Part shown: piece by piece, positions 24,293 to 35,256 of the stretch
How positions within the stretch are numbered: the first letter of the stretch is position 1
Layout: every line of letters starts with the position of its first letter
Source: Liolophura sinensis
Taxonomy: Eukaryota; Mollusca; Polyplacophora; Chitonida; Chitonidae
DNA: 64,000 nucleotides
Reading direction: 5' to 3'
Assembly (NCBI RefSeq): GCF_032854445.1
Contig: NC_088305.1
Coordinates: forward strand, 18,773,717 to 18,837,716
Program-made: the position numbers and the translations under genes
Notes under the pieces: model-generated
Seen by the model: the letters and a program-made list of their open reading frames with translations, nothing else
Told to the model about the DNA's origin: nothing
Database searches by the model: none

Positions 24293-24886
24293 CGGTGGGG
24301 CGTAAAAAAAATGGGCTGTACTTTGACACTCAATATCTCCGAAACCCTCTTACATCAGCTTCTAAAAATTTACACACCCAAAAGCCATTATGTCCTTAGT
24401 ATACAAACCAAATTTCAATTTCATCCTTTAAGATTTCTGTTCATGGGACCAAAATCAAAATAGAATCAAAAACACATGTTCCGGACATTTCAAAAAGATG
24501 TTCTCCCTTGTTTTACTTGAAAAGGTGATCAATTCCTTGTCCGCCGCAGAGAAAACCATCTTGATTCAGCAAAACTTCTGCCTATCTGGCAGAAGGGTTT
24601 TTCCAGAAACTGCCAGACAGCGTGTCTTGATTGAAGCGTGTCACACACGTGCAGCGTACGCTGTACTCATGACACCTGACAAGTGATGCAATGTGGGTCA
24701 CCGGAACGTGCGTTTTTGAGGCTGTGTTTTCAATTTCGCCCCTGTGTACAGACTACTCAACCAAGAAAATTGGTCAGTATAGTTACAAAATCATGCGATT
24801 CGACTGTCTAAAGTTTGCAGGGGTTTGAACAAAGGATATTGAAGCAATGCAACATCAAAGTACAGCCTATTTTTTATGCCCACCTG
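24293..24886. mobile_element. 594-bp DNA transposon (non-autonomous) inserted in the LINE endonuclease
   Basis: The inverted termini are about 35 bp. The left end begins CGGTGGGGCGTAAAAAA and continues GGGCTGTACTTTGA; the right end, complemented, begins CAGGTGGGCATAAAAAA and continues GGCTGTACTTTGA. ATATAT flanks it on both sides (24287-24292 and 24887-24892), consistent with a target duplication. Removing it restores the endonuclease peptide GIYGPQ across the site. No transposase is encoded. Confidence 0.85.
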
Positions 24887-24892
24887 ATATAT

Positions 24893-25180
24893 TCCCTAAA
24901 GTTAGTTTAGTATCATGAAAAGTCATTCTTAAAGTTACCATTCACATCTCTTTCCAGCGCATTGATTTTGTAATCCAAGTTATCATGATATAAAATAGCG
25001 ACCCATGGAGCGTTAGATCTAAAAGGGCAAATTTGTGTTCCTGTTCCCCACTCAGAGCGGATTACTTTTTTCAAAGTTTTTCATCAATATGTGTATCTTG
25101 TGAACATATAATTGAACATCCTTTCTTTTTATAACATCAGCTAACCCTTGGCAGTTGATCAAAACTATATTTATTGTATC
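24893..25180 (-). pseudogene. LINE endonuclease remnant, N-terminal half
   Basis: On the - strand IVLINCQGLADVIKRKDV (25100-25170), then in another frame CSIICSQDTHIDEKL, then SEWGTGTQICPFRSNAPWVA and DYKINALERDVNGNF. NCQGL and IICxQ(D/E)TH are the first two conserved blocks of L1/Tx1-like endonucleases. The usual catalytic glutamate is aspartate here, which some members of this clade also show. Frameshifts are present. Confidence 0.85.
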
Positions 25181-25697
25181 ATAATGTTAACATTGTATAG
25201 GTATGAACAGTCATGCTTGAGTTCTTTTATTGATTGTATGGTAATGAAGATAAAGTATCTCTGTTGTTTCTCATGTGAATAAAACATATAGCGTATTTTT
25301 ATTGAGGTTTGAGTTTTAGTTAGAATAAAAATTGTTTAAAAAAATTTAAAAAAGAAGTGGTTTGTTGCTGAACTGCAGTACACAGTTTTCCTACACCCAT
25401 AAACCTTTATATTTCTTCACCTTTTGGAATTTAAGAGGTGGGCCGATACATTAATCATGCAAGCTAAACATCGTACCTGTGGGAGAATCTTTGACTTGTG
25501 ACACTGTTTTTTAGCTGCAACCAGCATCTCGTACTGGTAACTTAATTAGCATGTCCAGCAGTCCAGTCAATAAAACACATGAACCTACATGTAGCTGATC
25601 TGTAGCTATTTTTAAACTGAAGGTACATTCACTTTAACAATTGAAGATCCGGAGTGAATAATTTTCTTTCACTATTAGGAACTTTCCTCTGTTTCAT
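25181..25697. other. Possible 5' part of the LINE or plain intron
   Basis: AT-rich sequence upstream of the LINE endonuclease start (on its strand). ORF1 of the element could not be recognised here. No other feature seen. Confidence 0.4.
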
Positions 25698-27493
25698 TAT
25701 CATTCAAACTGGGAAATACATGCATGTATGTAAAGTCTCTCCATAGACAATGCCATCGTTAAGACTGGGAGATACATGCATGTATTTGAAGTCCCACGTA
25801 GACAATGCCATCGTTCCAACTAAGAGATACATATATGTATGTGGAGTCCCTCCATAGACAATGCCATCGTTCAGACTGGTAGAGACATGCATGTATGTGA
25901 AGTCCCTCCATAGACAATGCCATCATTCAGACTGGGAGATACATATATGTATGTGAAGTCCCTCCATAAACAATGCCATCATTCAGACTGGGAGATACAT
26001 ATATGTATGTGAAGTCCCTCCATAAACAATGCCATCGTTCAGACAGGGAGATACATGCATGTATGTGAAGTCCCCTCCATAGACAATGCCATCGTTCAGA
26101 CAGGGAGATACATGCATGTATGTGAACTCCCTCCATAGACAATGCCATCGTTCAGACAGGGAGATACATGCATGTATGTGAAGTCCCTCCATAGACAATG
26201 CCATCGTTCAGACAGGGAGATACATGCATGTATGTGAAGTCCCTCCATAGACAATGCCATCGTTCAGACAGGGAGATACATGCATGTATGTGAAGTCCCT
26301 CCATAGACAATGCCATCGTTCAGACAGGGAGATACATGCATGTATGTGAAGTCCCTCCATAGACAATGCCATCGTTCAGACAGGGAGATACATGCCTGTA
26401 TGTGAAGTCCCTCCATAGACAATGCCATCGTTCAGACAGGGAGATACATGCCTGTATGTGAAGTCCCTCCATAGACAATGCCATCGTTCAGACAGGGAGA
26501 TACATGCATGTATGTGAAGTCCCTCCATAGACAATGCCATCGTTCAGACAGGGAGATACATGCATGTATGTGGAGTCCCTCCATAGACAATGCCATCATT
26601 CAGACAGGGAGATACATGCATGTATGTGAAGTCCCTCCATAGACAATGCCATCATTCAGACAGGGAGATACATGCATGTATGTGGAGTCCCTCCATAGAC
26701 AATGCCATCATTCAGACAGGGAGATACATGCATGTATGTGGAGTCCCTCCATAGACAATGCCATCGTTCAGACAGGGAGATACATGCCTGTATGTGAAGT
26801 CCCTCCATAGACAATGCCATCGTTCAGACAGGGAGATACATGCATGTATGTGGATTCCCTCCATAGACAATGCCATCATTCAGACAGGGAGATACATGCA
26901 TGTATGTGGAGTCCCTCCATAGACAATGCCATCATTCAGACAGGGAGATACATGCATGTATGTGGAGTCCCTCCATAGACAATGCCATCGTTCAGACAGG
27001 GAGATACATGCCTGTATGTGAAGTCCCTCCATAGACAATGCCATCGTTCAGACAGGGAGATACATGCATGTATGTGGAGTCCCTCCATAGACAATACCAT
27101 CATTCAGACAGGGAGATACATGCCTGTATGTGAAGTCCCTCCATAGACAATGCCATCGTTCAGACAGGGAGATACATGCATGTATGTGAAGGCCCTCCAT
27201 AGACAATACCATCATTCAGACAGGGAGATACGTGCCTGTATGTGGAGTCCCTCCATAGACAATGCCATCATTCAGACAGGGAGATACATGCATGTATGTG
27301 GAGTCCCTCCATAGACAATGCCATCATTCAGACAGGGAGATACATGCATGTATATGAAGTCCCTCCATAGACAATGCCATCATTCAGACAGGGAGATACA
27401 TGCATGTATGTGGAGTCCCTCCATAGACAATGCCATCATTCAGACAGGGAGATACATACATGTATGTGGAGTCCCTCCATAGACAATGCCATC
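25698..27493. repeat. 56-bp minisatellite array with 14-bp palindrome
   Basis: About 32 copies of a 56-bp unit: GGGAGATACATGCATGTATG, then TGAAGTCCCTCCATAGACAA and TGCCATCGTTCAGACA. Most units contain the perfect palindrome ATACATGCATGTAT; some have ATACATGCCTGTAT or ATACATATATGTAT. The central units are nearly identical while the left units are more diverged. The - strand frames are repeat artefacts. Confidence 0.97.
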
Positions 27494-27703
27494 TCTAAGG
27501 ATATACTGGCTATTTTCAATAATTAACTTTCTTCAAGGTACATGTTGAGCTAACCACTAGTCCATATTCTGACTTCATTAGGGATCTTTTTGGTTTTTCA
27601 TTTCCAGTCTCACAAATAGACATGCCGTTTTGGAATTATTGAAATTTGGCAGTCTGGAAAAAAAGTATGTGGGGAAAAAATTTGATGATCTGCATTTATA
27701 TAT
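27494..27703. other. MLH1 27.7-kb intron, short spacer
   Basis: Unique AT-rich spacer between the 56-bp array and the probable solo LTR. Confidence 0.6.
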
Positions 27704-28431
27704 TGTTACGACCCAAACTGTCTGTATTATAAAGAGATGGCTTGTTCGAAATACACGACAGTTTAGCCGCACAAAAAAATAACCAAAACCAGCAGATTTT
27801 ATTTTACAACAATTTATTACATTGAACAAGAACAGATAACAAGACTTTTACTAAATACTAAAGTACTTAAGTTTAACAAGAAAGGATAGTAGTATCTATA
27901 CAAACACTAAAGTACTTACATGTACAACGGTGTCAAGTCCAAACGGACGCATATATTCCACAATATATACCACACAGGCGTAAATGCTCAGAGGCAAATT
28001 CACAAGAGGGAAAATCCACAGTATAACTGAGTGTATGACGAAATATACACAAAATTCCACAGACAGGGTCCGTGTACTAATAAGCACTGTGTATACAAGA
28101 GCACAAATTAAATATACAAGTTCAGACTGAACAAGTGCTCGGTGGAGATATAACAAAGCCAGAGGCTATAAAGGCACCAAAATAAAGCATCCAAAACTCT
28201 CAATAATTCTCCGTTCTCTTCCCTTTGACCTGGTTTTTATAGATCTTATATAGGCCTGGTGGAATTGTCTAGAATAAGAAAATTCCTGAACACTTGATGT
28301 AAACAAGCAGGCATCGAACTGAGCGTACTCTGGAACATTCTAAGGTAGAGGCAGGCAGCAGGCTCTGAACTCAGCGTATGTAAACAGTGGCAAGCTAAAT
28401 TTAGAAGCTGACGGCAGTCGTGCACATAACA
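27704..28431. mobile_element. Probable solo LTR (Gypsy-type ends)
   Basis: A 728-bp segment that starts TGTTACGACCC and ends CACATAACA. These are the TG...CA ends of an LTR, with a start typical of Gypsy-group elements. The four bases ATAT occur on both sides (27700-27703 and 28432-28435), consistent with a short target duplication. It contains a candidate polyadenylation signal (AATAAA near 28182). No internal gag/pol region and no second LTR adjoin it. Orientation is uncertain; + is suggested by the TGTTACGACC start. Confidence 0.65.
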
Positions 28432-29396
28432 ATATGTATATAATAAAAATCTAGGACCTGTCCTGCAGGAATTATTTGATTTTTAGGTGTGGTGTAAAAT
28501 AGAAATAGTTTTGTAGAACTTTAATACATCAGAAAAAGATCTTTCATGTTTTTTCATACAGCTGTGGACATAGTTCTTTAATCTTTAAAGGCTTCAAGAG
28601 TTCTTTAATGTAACTGACACATAGCTATCTTTGTCTTCTATTACCATTGCACATACGTCTTTATGCACAGAGCTTTTTTTAAGTTTAGATAAATGATTTA
28701 ATTTCAAAGTATAATTAATTTATTTTTCTGTGACTATATAGGACAGTAGTTTATTGACATGAGTGATTTGTTTTTTCTTTGCTTTCCTGACTCAGTCTGC
28801 TAAGTATCTATTAGTTTTAAATTTTTTATTTGTTTTTACCAAAATATTATTGGCCTGGGCACTAAAAGGTTTAATAAATGCGAAATTTAAGGTTGCATCA
28901 AATTGTGCGGAGTGCTTGGAACATTTTCATGTCTTCAGAAGATATCAAACTTGTGATGCTTTTATCTTTTTGGATTATCGCCCCAAAAAGTATCTGGGTT
29001 TCTTTTCAGACAGAAATATGTGGGGGTCGGGGTGGGAAGATAAAAATTAAATGTGATTTGGTCATAGGCAAAAGTGGCTTTTGATGTTTAAAGCTGAGAC
29101 ATTACTTTTGAAAATAAAGCTAATTTTTTTGCACGATTATTCTTCTTTGTTGATCGCGATATGGCTGTTTACAATGTACTTTGAAAATGAATTGTTACTG
29201 GGAGCCTTTCATGTACACCCTAAGTAAATTTACAGTGGTTTGCTAACTGTTTGTTATTTTACGACAGCACTATCTGTCTATAGTCAGTCTGTTACTTGCA
29301 CTGTTCCAGAAATCGATAACTCCAATGTTAAAACTGCTGTAGGATGGAAATATATTTTGCGTGTATGCTGGATTTACAGAAGGCTTAATTCAAACT
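28432..29396. other. MLH1 27.7-kb intron, no gene seen
   Basis: AT-rich sequence with a 95-codon open frame at 28763 that is hydrophobic at its start. It has no recognisable domain, no conserved splice boundaries and no typical codon use, so it is not called as a gene. Confidence 0.5.
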
Positions 29397-29613
29397 ACCC
29401 TATTTCCTCAACTTTTGACGCAAGTTTCGGTGCAATTTATGTATGTTTTTAAGTGTATTTTGTGAGACAGAAATACATTGGTTGGATTGGCCAATGTCAG
29501 GGCTTCATTAAAAATAGATATTTATTCAGTCTACACATACAGAATAATGCCATCAGAATTCACTTGAATATAAAGCACTTTGCACACATGCCAAAAGCTT
29601 GAAGAATTACAGT
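29397..29613 (+). mobile_element. MITE-like repeat, family C, copy 2
   Basis: About 217 bp, opposite orientation to the copy at 9009. It begins ACCCTATTTCCTCAACTTTT, contains ATTGGTTGGATTGGCCAATG and CAGGGCTTCATT, and ends GCTTGAAGAATTACAGTA. The ends are imperfect inverted repeats of each other. Confidence 0.65.
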
Positions 29614-30201
29614 ATTGTGCAAAAATTTAAATATTTTGTTTCTTTTTAAATTTCATTTCATAATCCACAGATTTTGGGCAAAGGTCCTGTGGATTCACAG
29701 GGGGCTAAATTTTAGTGCAGTACCGTATATTTTGGGAAAAAAGAGTACCAGTTAGCTTTTTAAGCACTGTGTACTTTACAGTTAAGCGGTGCTTAACCTG
29801 GATCATGTACCTTGAATAAAAACTTGTAAATGCAGATTTAACTTATCAAGCACACAAACCTTCACTTAATTTTCATATTATATTCCCCCCAACCCCCTCA
29901 CCCACCACTGTTCAAACAGTGGGAACCTAGCTGTCAAACGCCTGGCTGCAGGACCTTGACGTCATTTTGTTGACATCAAATGTTCCTTTAATTCCTACCT
30001 CACCATGATGACGTCCTATAAAAGACACTATGATGTTGTGATAGAAAGTGATAGGTTGTGTCATTGTGGGTGCTAATCCATTCCTTACGGAGTAATGGTT
30101 AAAGGTCTTGCTTCAATCATCGCCACCTCACAGGTGTAAAAAAAAATGCCCCCTCCTCCAGAGAGGTGTGCAAATCTGGAGAGTATGTACTGTAGGAAAT
30201 T
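29614..30201. other. MLH1 27.7-kb intron, no feature seen
   Basis: Unique sequence with a C-rich run near 29885-29905. No gene or repeat recognised. Confidence 0.5.
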
Positions 30202-30433
30202 GGTCCCCCATTAGGGCATTTGTGGTTGCAAATTGGCAAATGGCCCATTAGGGCATTTGTGGTTGCAAATTGCAAATGGCCTATTAGGGCATTTGTAGTT
30301 GCAAATTGGCAAATGGCCCATTAGGGCATTTGTGGTTGCAAATTGGCAAATGGCCCGTTATGGCATTTGTGGTTGCAAATTGGCAAATGGCCCGTTATGG
30401 CATTTGTGGTTGCAAATTGGCAAATGGCCCGTT
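30202..30433. repeat. 37-bp minisatellite array
   Basis: About six copies of a 37-bp unit, GGCCCATTAGGGCATTTGTG then GTTGCAAATTGGCAAAT. Later copies have CCGTTATGGC. Confidence 0.96.
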
Positions 30434-31344
30434 GCCAGATATCGGATAGTGGAGCATTGATAGATGAATTCTGCTCTGAATTTGTTTTGAGTATTTGACA
30501 TATTTTACCACCTTTAATTTTTATGAATGAGACTTGGTTCTCAACGAGCGAGATCCTGGCTGTTTCCACAATTAATATTGTGGCCATACAGATTCAGATG
30601 GTGCAGCCTCGCACTACCCAATACAAGGTGAATCATTTCACCTGACATAACTATCGTAGGACAAAATAACAATCAAGTCCAGGGATACTATTACAGTATT
30701 TGGAGTACGTATGTATGTTGTTGCGTATTCAGTTTTTCCAAAGAAAAAAAACCAACACCCTTAACACCTAAAGTTGATGGTGAGAATTATTCCTGAATTT
30801 GTATTAATCCCTGATATGTAAAAAGTTCTACGTACAGTGTATTTTTTAATACCTTATCTGAAGCTTGTATCACTCGGGGATAACTAATCCCAGTAGCCTG
30901 AAAAATATGGTATTTATACTTTTAGGCTTGCGATATAATTTAGCTTAGAAATCTCCTGGAAATTTGAAATCTTTAGTGTGTGAGTACCCAGTATTTTACA
31001 ATTAAGATCCCGTTGTTTTTATGGCCTCCCTTTAATGTCCGAATATGCCACTTACAGCACATAATAGTCAGTATTATATGTTTTCCTCCCCCACACGAAA
31101 ACCTGGGGACAAACGTATAATGATCTGCAAATCAGAAATAATGATAAATATAATTGAACACCAATGAAAGGAATACACCCATCTACCCACGCCCATTATA
31201 GTCATACCTAACTACTGTGTTCATCTGGGCGTTACGAAGGCATTTTCTGTAAGGGCAGTCAGACGTGTGTCATTCTGTAATTGGTATCGCACAAATTCAA
31301 TTTTTTTTGTTTATTTTTGCGGCTTCTCCCCATCTGCTAATGAT
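30434..31344. other. MLH1 27.7-kb intron, no feature seen
   Basis: Unique AT-rich sequence. No gene recognised on either strand. Confidence 0.5.
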
Positions 31345-31553
31345 ACTGTAGTTCTTCAACCTTTTCGCATGTTTGCAAGATGTTTATATTCAGGAATATT
31401 CAGGCATTACTCTGTGTTTGCTGATAAAATTGTATCTTTTTGTGAATTAAGCCCTGAAATTGGCCATTCTAACCAATGTCAAATTTTTAAAAAAGTGAAT
31501 AATTTGCACGGAAAGTTGATCTTTCATATGTGAAAAGGTTGAGGAATTAGTGT
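31345..31553 (-). mobile_element. MITE-like repeat, family C, copy 3 (best preserved)
   Basis: About 209 bp with the clearest inverted ends: left ACTGTAGTTCTTCAACCTTT, right ATGTGAAAAGGTTGAGGAAT. It shares CCCTGAAATTGGCCATTC and TTTGCAAGATGTTTA with the family. No coding capacity. The 88-codon frame overlapping it is not a gene. Confidence 0.72.
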
Positions 31554-31889
31554 AAGACTGTACATTGTCATATTGAATCATACCCAAGAAACTCTAAAAT
31601 CTTTCGGTTTCACTTTTGAAATCCAACAATTGGGGATAATTTTTACCTCATTTGGTTAATAAATAAAACAGAGAATTAAATTCCAGTGCTTATTCAGCAT
31701 CTGGCTGCTCAATGGTTTGACTGAAGGATATCAATGTAGATTCTAGATATAGGTATACATATATGTCTGTCAGTTCTCATGAATCAATAATTTGTTTGGT
31801 ACCCTCGCAAATTAGCCTATATGTATTTTTGTAGTCTTTACCATCAATCCACTTTTATGTAAACACTATCTCTAAAAGTGCTTCTTAGC

Positions 31890-32089
31890 CTTTCACCAAT
31901 GCCGTTGCTATGAGTTCAACTCCAGCTCATGCAGGCTTCCTCTCCCGTTGTACATGGGAAGGCCTGACAGCAACCTGCTGATGGTCATGGGTTTCACCCG
32001 GTTTCCTCCCACAGTATATAATGATGTCTGCCGTCGGATAAGTGAAATATTCTTTAGTAGGCTATAAAACACCAATCAAATAAATAAAT
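31890..32089 (+). mobile_element. SINE family B (copy 3)
   Basis: Begins in the B-box region (CTTTCACCAATGCCGTTGCT, GAGTTCAACTCCAGC) and continues through the body to ATAAAACACCAATCAAATAA. It carries small deletions in the GGGCTCTGCCC part and a weak AGTAGGCTAT end. 5'-truncated. Confidence 0.86.
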
Positions 32090-32507
32090 GAAAGTGTGAC
32101 TCCATGCATTTCATAGAGGAAAAAGGTAGAAAGAAAAAAGGATACGAAAGAAATCGTCTGTAATAGTGTCAACATAATTGTTCAAAATGATTAAACTCCT
32201 GTCACTGAAGAGCCTTCAGAAACAAAATTTTCAGCCGTTTCCGTAAAAATTTTTCAGTGTGATGTGATAATATGCCTTATGAGTCTGGCAAATATGATAT
32301 AATCAAGTAGGGCTCAAAAACGCTGGAATGTCAAAAGCATTTGTAAGAACAGAATTGTTTGCACCCAATTTCTAGTCGGGTATCCGTGCATGGTGAACAT
32401 TGTGAGTTCTATCCTGACATATATCATACCATTCAAAACTGTAAAAGTATAACAATGACAAATTTTAGTTCTGTGGTCTCCTGAAAATATGCTGTACAAG
32501 AACGGTT

Positions 32508-32712
32508 TTATTTATTTATTTTTTTTTTATATTGGTGTTTTACGTTGTACTCAAGAATAAAAATTATTTATATATACGACATCGGCCAGCATTATGGCGG
32601 TAGGAAAGTGGGCATAGCCCGGGGGAACCCATGACCATCCACAGGTTGCTGGCAGATCTTCCTTTGTATGGCTGAAGAGGAAGCTATCATGAGCAGGACG
32701 AACTCACAAGGA
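32508..32712 (-). mobile_element. SINE family B (copy 4)
   Basis: Reverse orientation: TTTATTTATTT tail, ATATTGGTGTTTTACG, CCAGCATTATGGCGG, GCCCGGGGGAACCCATGACC, ending near the B box (GGACGAACTCACAAGG). Lacks the A-box end. Confidence 0.86.
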
Positions 32713-33150
32713 CTATTTGGACTATTCTGTATAATTTCACCTTGTTTTTAAAACACCCAGGTTTTTTTTACGCTGAAGTGTCTTTGAAGGTTTGTATTAA
32801 AACCAGGTGTACACCAAACGTATACCGTGTATGAATATTCATGTGACGCACACCCCGGTAAATGGCCTTTAATTGTAATTCCTGACCGCATTAAAGCACC
32901 TGTCAAAATAATCAACAGTTGATGAGTCTATATTTGATGGCTGTTGGCAGCCATACTCAAGAATTTTCCAGTTATTACTACAGCTGCAGTCAGTTTTGCA
33001 TGTGTAGAGAAATCCATGTCCCCTGTCGAGCTAACACTTAAAAAGAAAGGGAATGCAAACTCTCTGTGCAAGGTACCAGGGCCTGCACCCGTTTGTGTAC
33101 GGCCCTACTGAAATCCAGGTTCCTCTGTATCAATTTGTTCCTCAAATATT
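32713..33150. other. MLH1 27.7-kb intron, no feature seen
   Basis: Unique sequence between a SINE and a three-copy repeat. Confidence 0.5.
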
Positions 33151-33510
33151 GATAAATACCCAATGTTTTCATGTTGTCTAATTGTTATGAGTCAGTATAC
33201 ATATGTACATAGAGAACTGCATCGGCACACCTGGTGTGATTCGGGACATCAAATTATGATTTTATCAAGCTGATCATATTGATACAGTGTTTTGATGTTG
33301 TCTAATTGTTATCAGTCAGTATACATATGTACATAGAGAATTGCTTTGGCACACCTGGTGTGATTCGGGACATGAGATTATGATTTTGTTAGGAAGCTGG
33401 TCATATGGATACAGTGCTTTGATGTTGTCTAATTGCTATTAGTCGTTATGCAGGTGTACATAGAGAATTGTAATGACACACCTGGTGTGATGTTACAATC
33501 AAATTGTGAG
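33151..33510. repeat. Three-copy tandem repeat of about 127 bp
   Basis: Three direct copies starting near 33151, 33281 and 33408. They share ATGTTGTCTAATTGTTAT, GTACATAGAGAA and CACACCTGGTGTGATTCGGG. The third copy is the most diverged. The repeated CACACCTGGTGTG is itself palindromic. Confidence 0.88.
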
Positions 33511-33719
33511 GCTTTTTTTATATGTATATTCCATATTTTTCTTCATCTTCTAATGTAATTAAGAGAATATCCCAAACAGTAGTAAACTAAACAATTTATT
33601 TCAATATATATTCTCACACCAAATACCATTCATTTGCAAGATTAAAAATTGATGTATAATAATTCTTTGACACATATTAGACTGTGAGAACTTCATGGAT
33701 TTGTTATTCTTCCGCTGTT

Positions 33720-33868
33720 CAAGGGAAGGTCTGCCAGCAAACTGGGGATAGTCATGGGTTCCCCTGGGATCTGCCCAGTTTCCTCCCACCTTAATGCTGG
33801 TAACGGTTGCAGTTGTATAAGTGAAATATTCTTGAGCACAGTGTAAAGCACCAAATAAATAAATAAAT
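33720..33868 (+). mobile_element. SINE family B, 5'-truncated (copy 5)
   Basis: AGGGAAGGTCTGCCAGCAAA through GTATAAGTGAAATATTCTTG to AAATAAATAAATTT. Diverged near the CTGGTAACGGTTGCAG part. Confidence 0.86.
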
Positions 33869-33901
33869 TTATTATGTATTACGTATTACATGTGTGCCTT
33901 G

Positions 33902-33962
33902 TTGAGATATTGCTTTCTCATACAGTTTATTGTTGAGATATTGCTTTCTCATACAGTTTATA
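33902..33962. repeat. 29-bp tandem duplication
   Basis: GTTGAGATATTGCTTTCTCA plus TACAGTTTA occurs twice in direct succession. Confidence 0.93.
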
Positions 33963-34075
33963 CCAGTATACAAACATCGACAAAAACCTGCAGATGCACC
34001 ATAAATTCTGCACGAATTTGTCTAGTAAAGTGTAACTTCAGGTGCAACGTGAAAACAGATATACAGATTTGATGA

Positions 34076-34226
34076 CATCTTACACAGTGAGATCTTACAC
34101 AATGAAATCTTACACAGTGTGATCTTACACAGTGAGATCTTCAGTGAGATCTTAGTGAGATCTTTCACAGTGAGATCTTTCACAGTGAGATCTTTCACAG
34201 TGAGATCTTATACAATGAAATCTTAC
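34076..34226. repeat. 14-15-bp tandem repeat
   Basis: About ten irregular copies of TTACACAGTGAGATC or TTCACAGTGAGATC. Lies about 320 bp before an MLH1 acceptor. Confidence 0.92.
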
Positions 34227-34545
34227 GTTTACAGGATTTATAAAATATCATGCAGATCAGATAATATTTTTCTTTACCGAAATTTGGGGTACATATATGT
34301 ATGATACATGCACAAAATGGATACATGTGTATGGACAATTAGCTCTGAGATCTGTTTCATTCTTCCCAGCTTACCTTTCAGAAATACATTAATCAGGAAG
34401 TTTCAAGCTGGGAACATGGCCAACTGATCACGGAGATAATACGACGATAGACAAATGTACACGCACAAATCTGAATATTGGTTAGTGCAATTAATTCATC
34501 AACCAAAACGAACACAGTACAGGTATTGTTTTCTGTTGTTTTCAG
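34227..34545. other. MLH1 intron, acceptor-proximal part of the 27.7-kb intron
   Basis: Unique sequence leading to the TTTTCAG acceptor at 34545. No other feature. Confidence 0.6.
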
Positions 34546-34615
34546 ACTCTGTTACCCAGTGCAGCTCCTTTATTGAATGATGTTGTCCAGGGTTCTAGCA
34601 ACCAGCCTGAAGCAG
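34546..34615 (+). CDS. MLH1: MLH1 exon, first half of the human exon 12 equivalent (linker)
   Basis: Short 70-nt exon between a TTTTCAG acceptor and a GTAAGA donor. It starts in phase 0, directly continuing FTQ of the previous exon with TLLPSAAPLLNDVVQGSSNQ. Human MLH1 has FTQTLLP at this place. The last G starts a codon finished by the next exon. It begins the poorly conserved, probably flexible linker between the ATPase lobe and the C-terminal domain. In human the corresponding sequence is the start of one long exon (371 nt), so an intron of 2330 bp separates the two halves here. The preceding intron, 6841-34545, is 27.7 kb. The exon is short and weakly conserved beyond TLLP, so confidence rests on the junction, the phase and the position. 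Confidence 0.88.
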
Positions 34616-34785
34616 GTAAGATATATCATTTAATTTGAGACATTGCTTGATTGTGAATGACAAGGTGGGTTAGCGGATGTCCATGTGGCACAGAGTAAAC
34701 TGTTAGGGAGAATGTTACATTGTACTCATTGTATTCATTCATTTGTTTATTTTATTTTATTTTATTGGAAAGGGGGGTGGGGGTG

Positions 34786-35042
34786 GGGGGCTCTGTGGCA
34801 GAAGGGGTTAGCACACCAGTGCGGCGTGATAACCCAGCAGCCTCTCACCAATGCAGTCACTGAATTCAAGGTTACCTAATGCTGGCTTCCTCTCGGGCTG
34901 TACATGGGAAGGTCTGCCAGCAAACTGCGGGTGGTCATGGGTTCCCCCCTTTGCTCTGCCTGGTTTCCTCCCACCATAATGCTCGCTGCCGTCGTATAAG
35001 TGAAATATTTTTGAGTGCAGCATAATAATAAATAAATAAATA
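34786..35042 (+). mobile_element. SINE family B, near full length (copy 6)
   Basis: Head GGGGCTCTGTGGCAGAAGGG (degraded A box), CCAGCAGCCTCTCACCAATG, body to GTATAAGTGAAATATTTTTG and AATAAATAAATA. It lies in the 2330-bp intron that splits the human exon 12 equivalent. Confidence 0.88.
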
Positions 35043-35256
35043 TTTCATTGGTGTTTTTTTTTATGGCATGTTTCACTTACATGATGGCAACCACGCGCAT
35101 TGTATAATTGAATGCTGTGTGCAGTGCAGGGTATGTGAACTTTGTGGAAAGAGTTAGAAATGTTGATAAAGGTTGAATAAAAATCTGTAAATATGGAAGC
35201 AGAATTCAAATGTGATGATGGCTGAAACATGACTGTCATTTACAAATTTTTTACTT

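Larger units (their letters stand above)
18936..25180 (-). mobile_element. L1/Tx1-like LINE, decayed, interrupted by other insertions
   Basis: Non-LTR retrotransposon on the - strand. In its own order it shows endonuclease (NCQGL near 25150, SQDTH near 25095, ICGDWN near 24200), linker (about 23900-23500), the start of the reverse transcriptase region (22080-21600), YADDTQL (20628-20648), and a C-terminal part with a cysteine/histidine motif. Its 3' end is poly(A), read as a T run at 18936-18951. It carries many frameshifts and stops and cannot be functional. Two segments inside it (22085-23491 and 24293-24886) interrupt the protein similarity and have inverted termini, so they are later insertions. 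The stretch 20770-21500 is unresolved. The 5' end and ORF1 were not identified. Confidence 0.9.

Noticed and set aside
28763-29050. 95-codon open frame with a hydrophobic start
   Set aside because: No recognisable domain, AT-driven composition, no conserved splice sites, and a second frame overlaps it.
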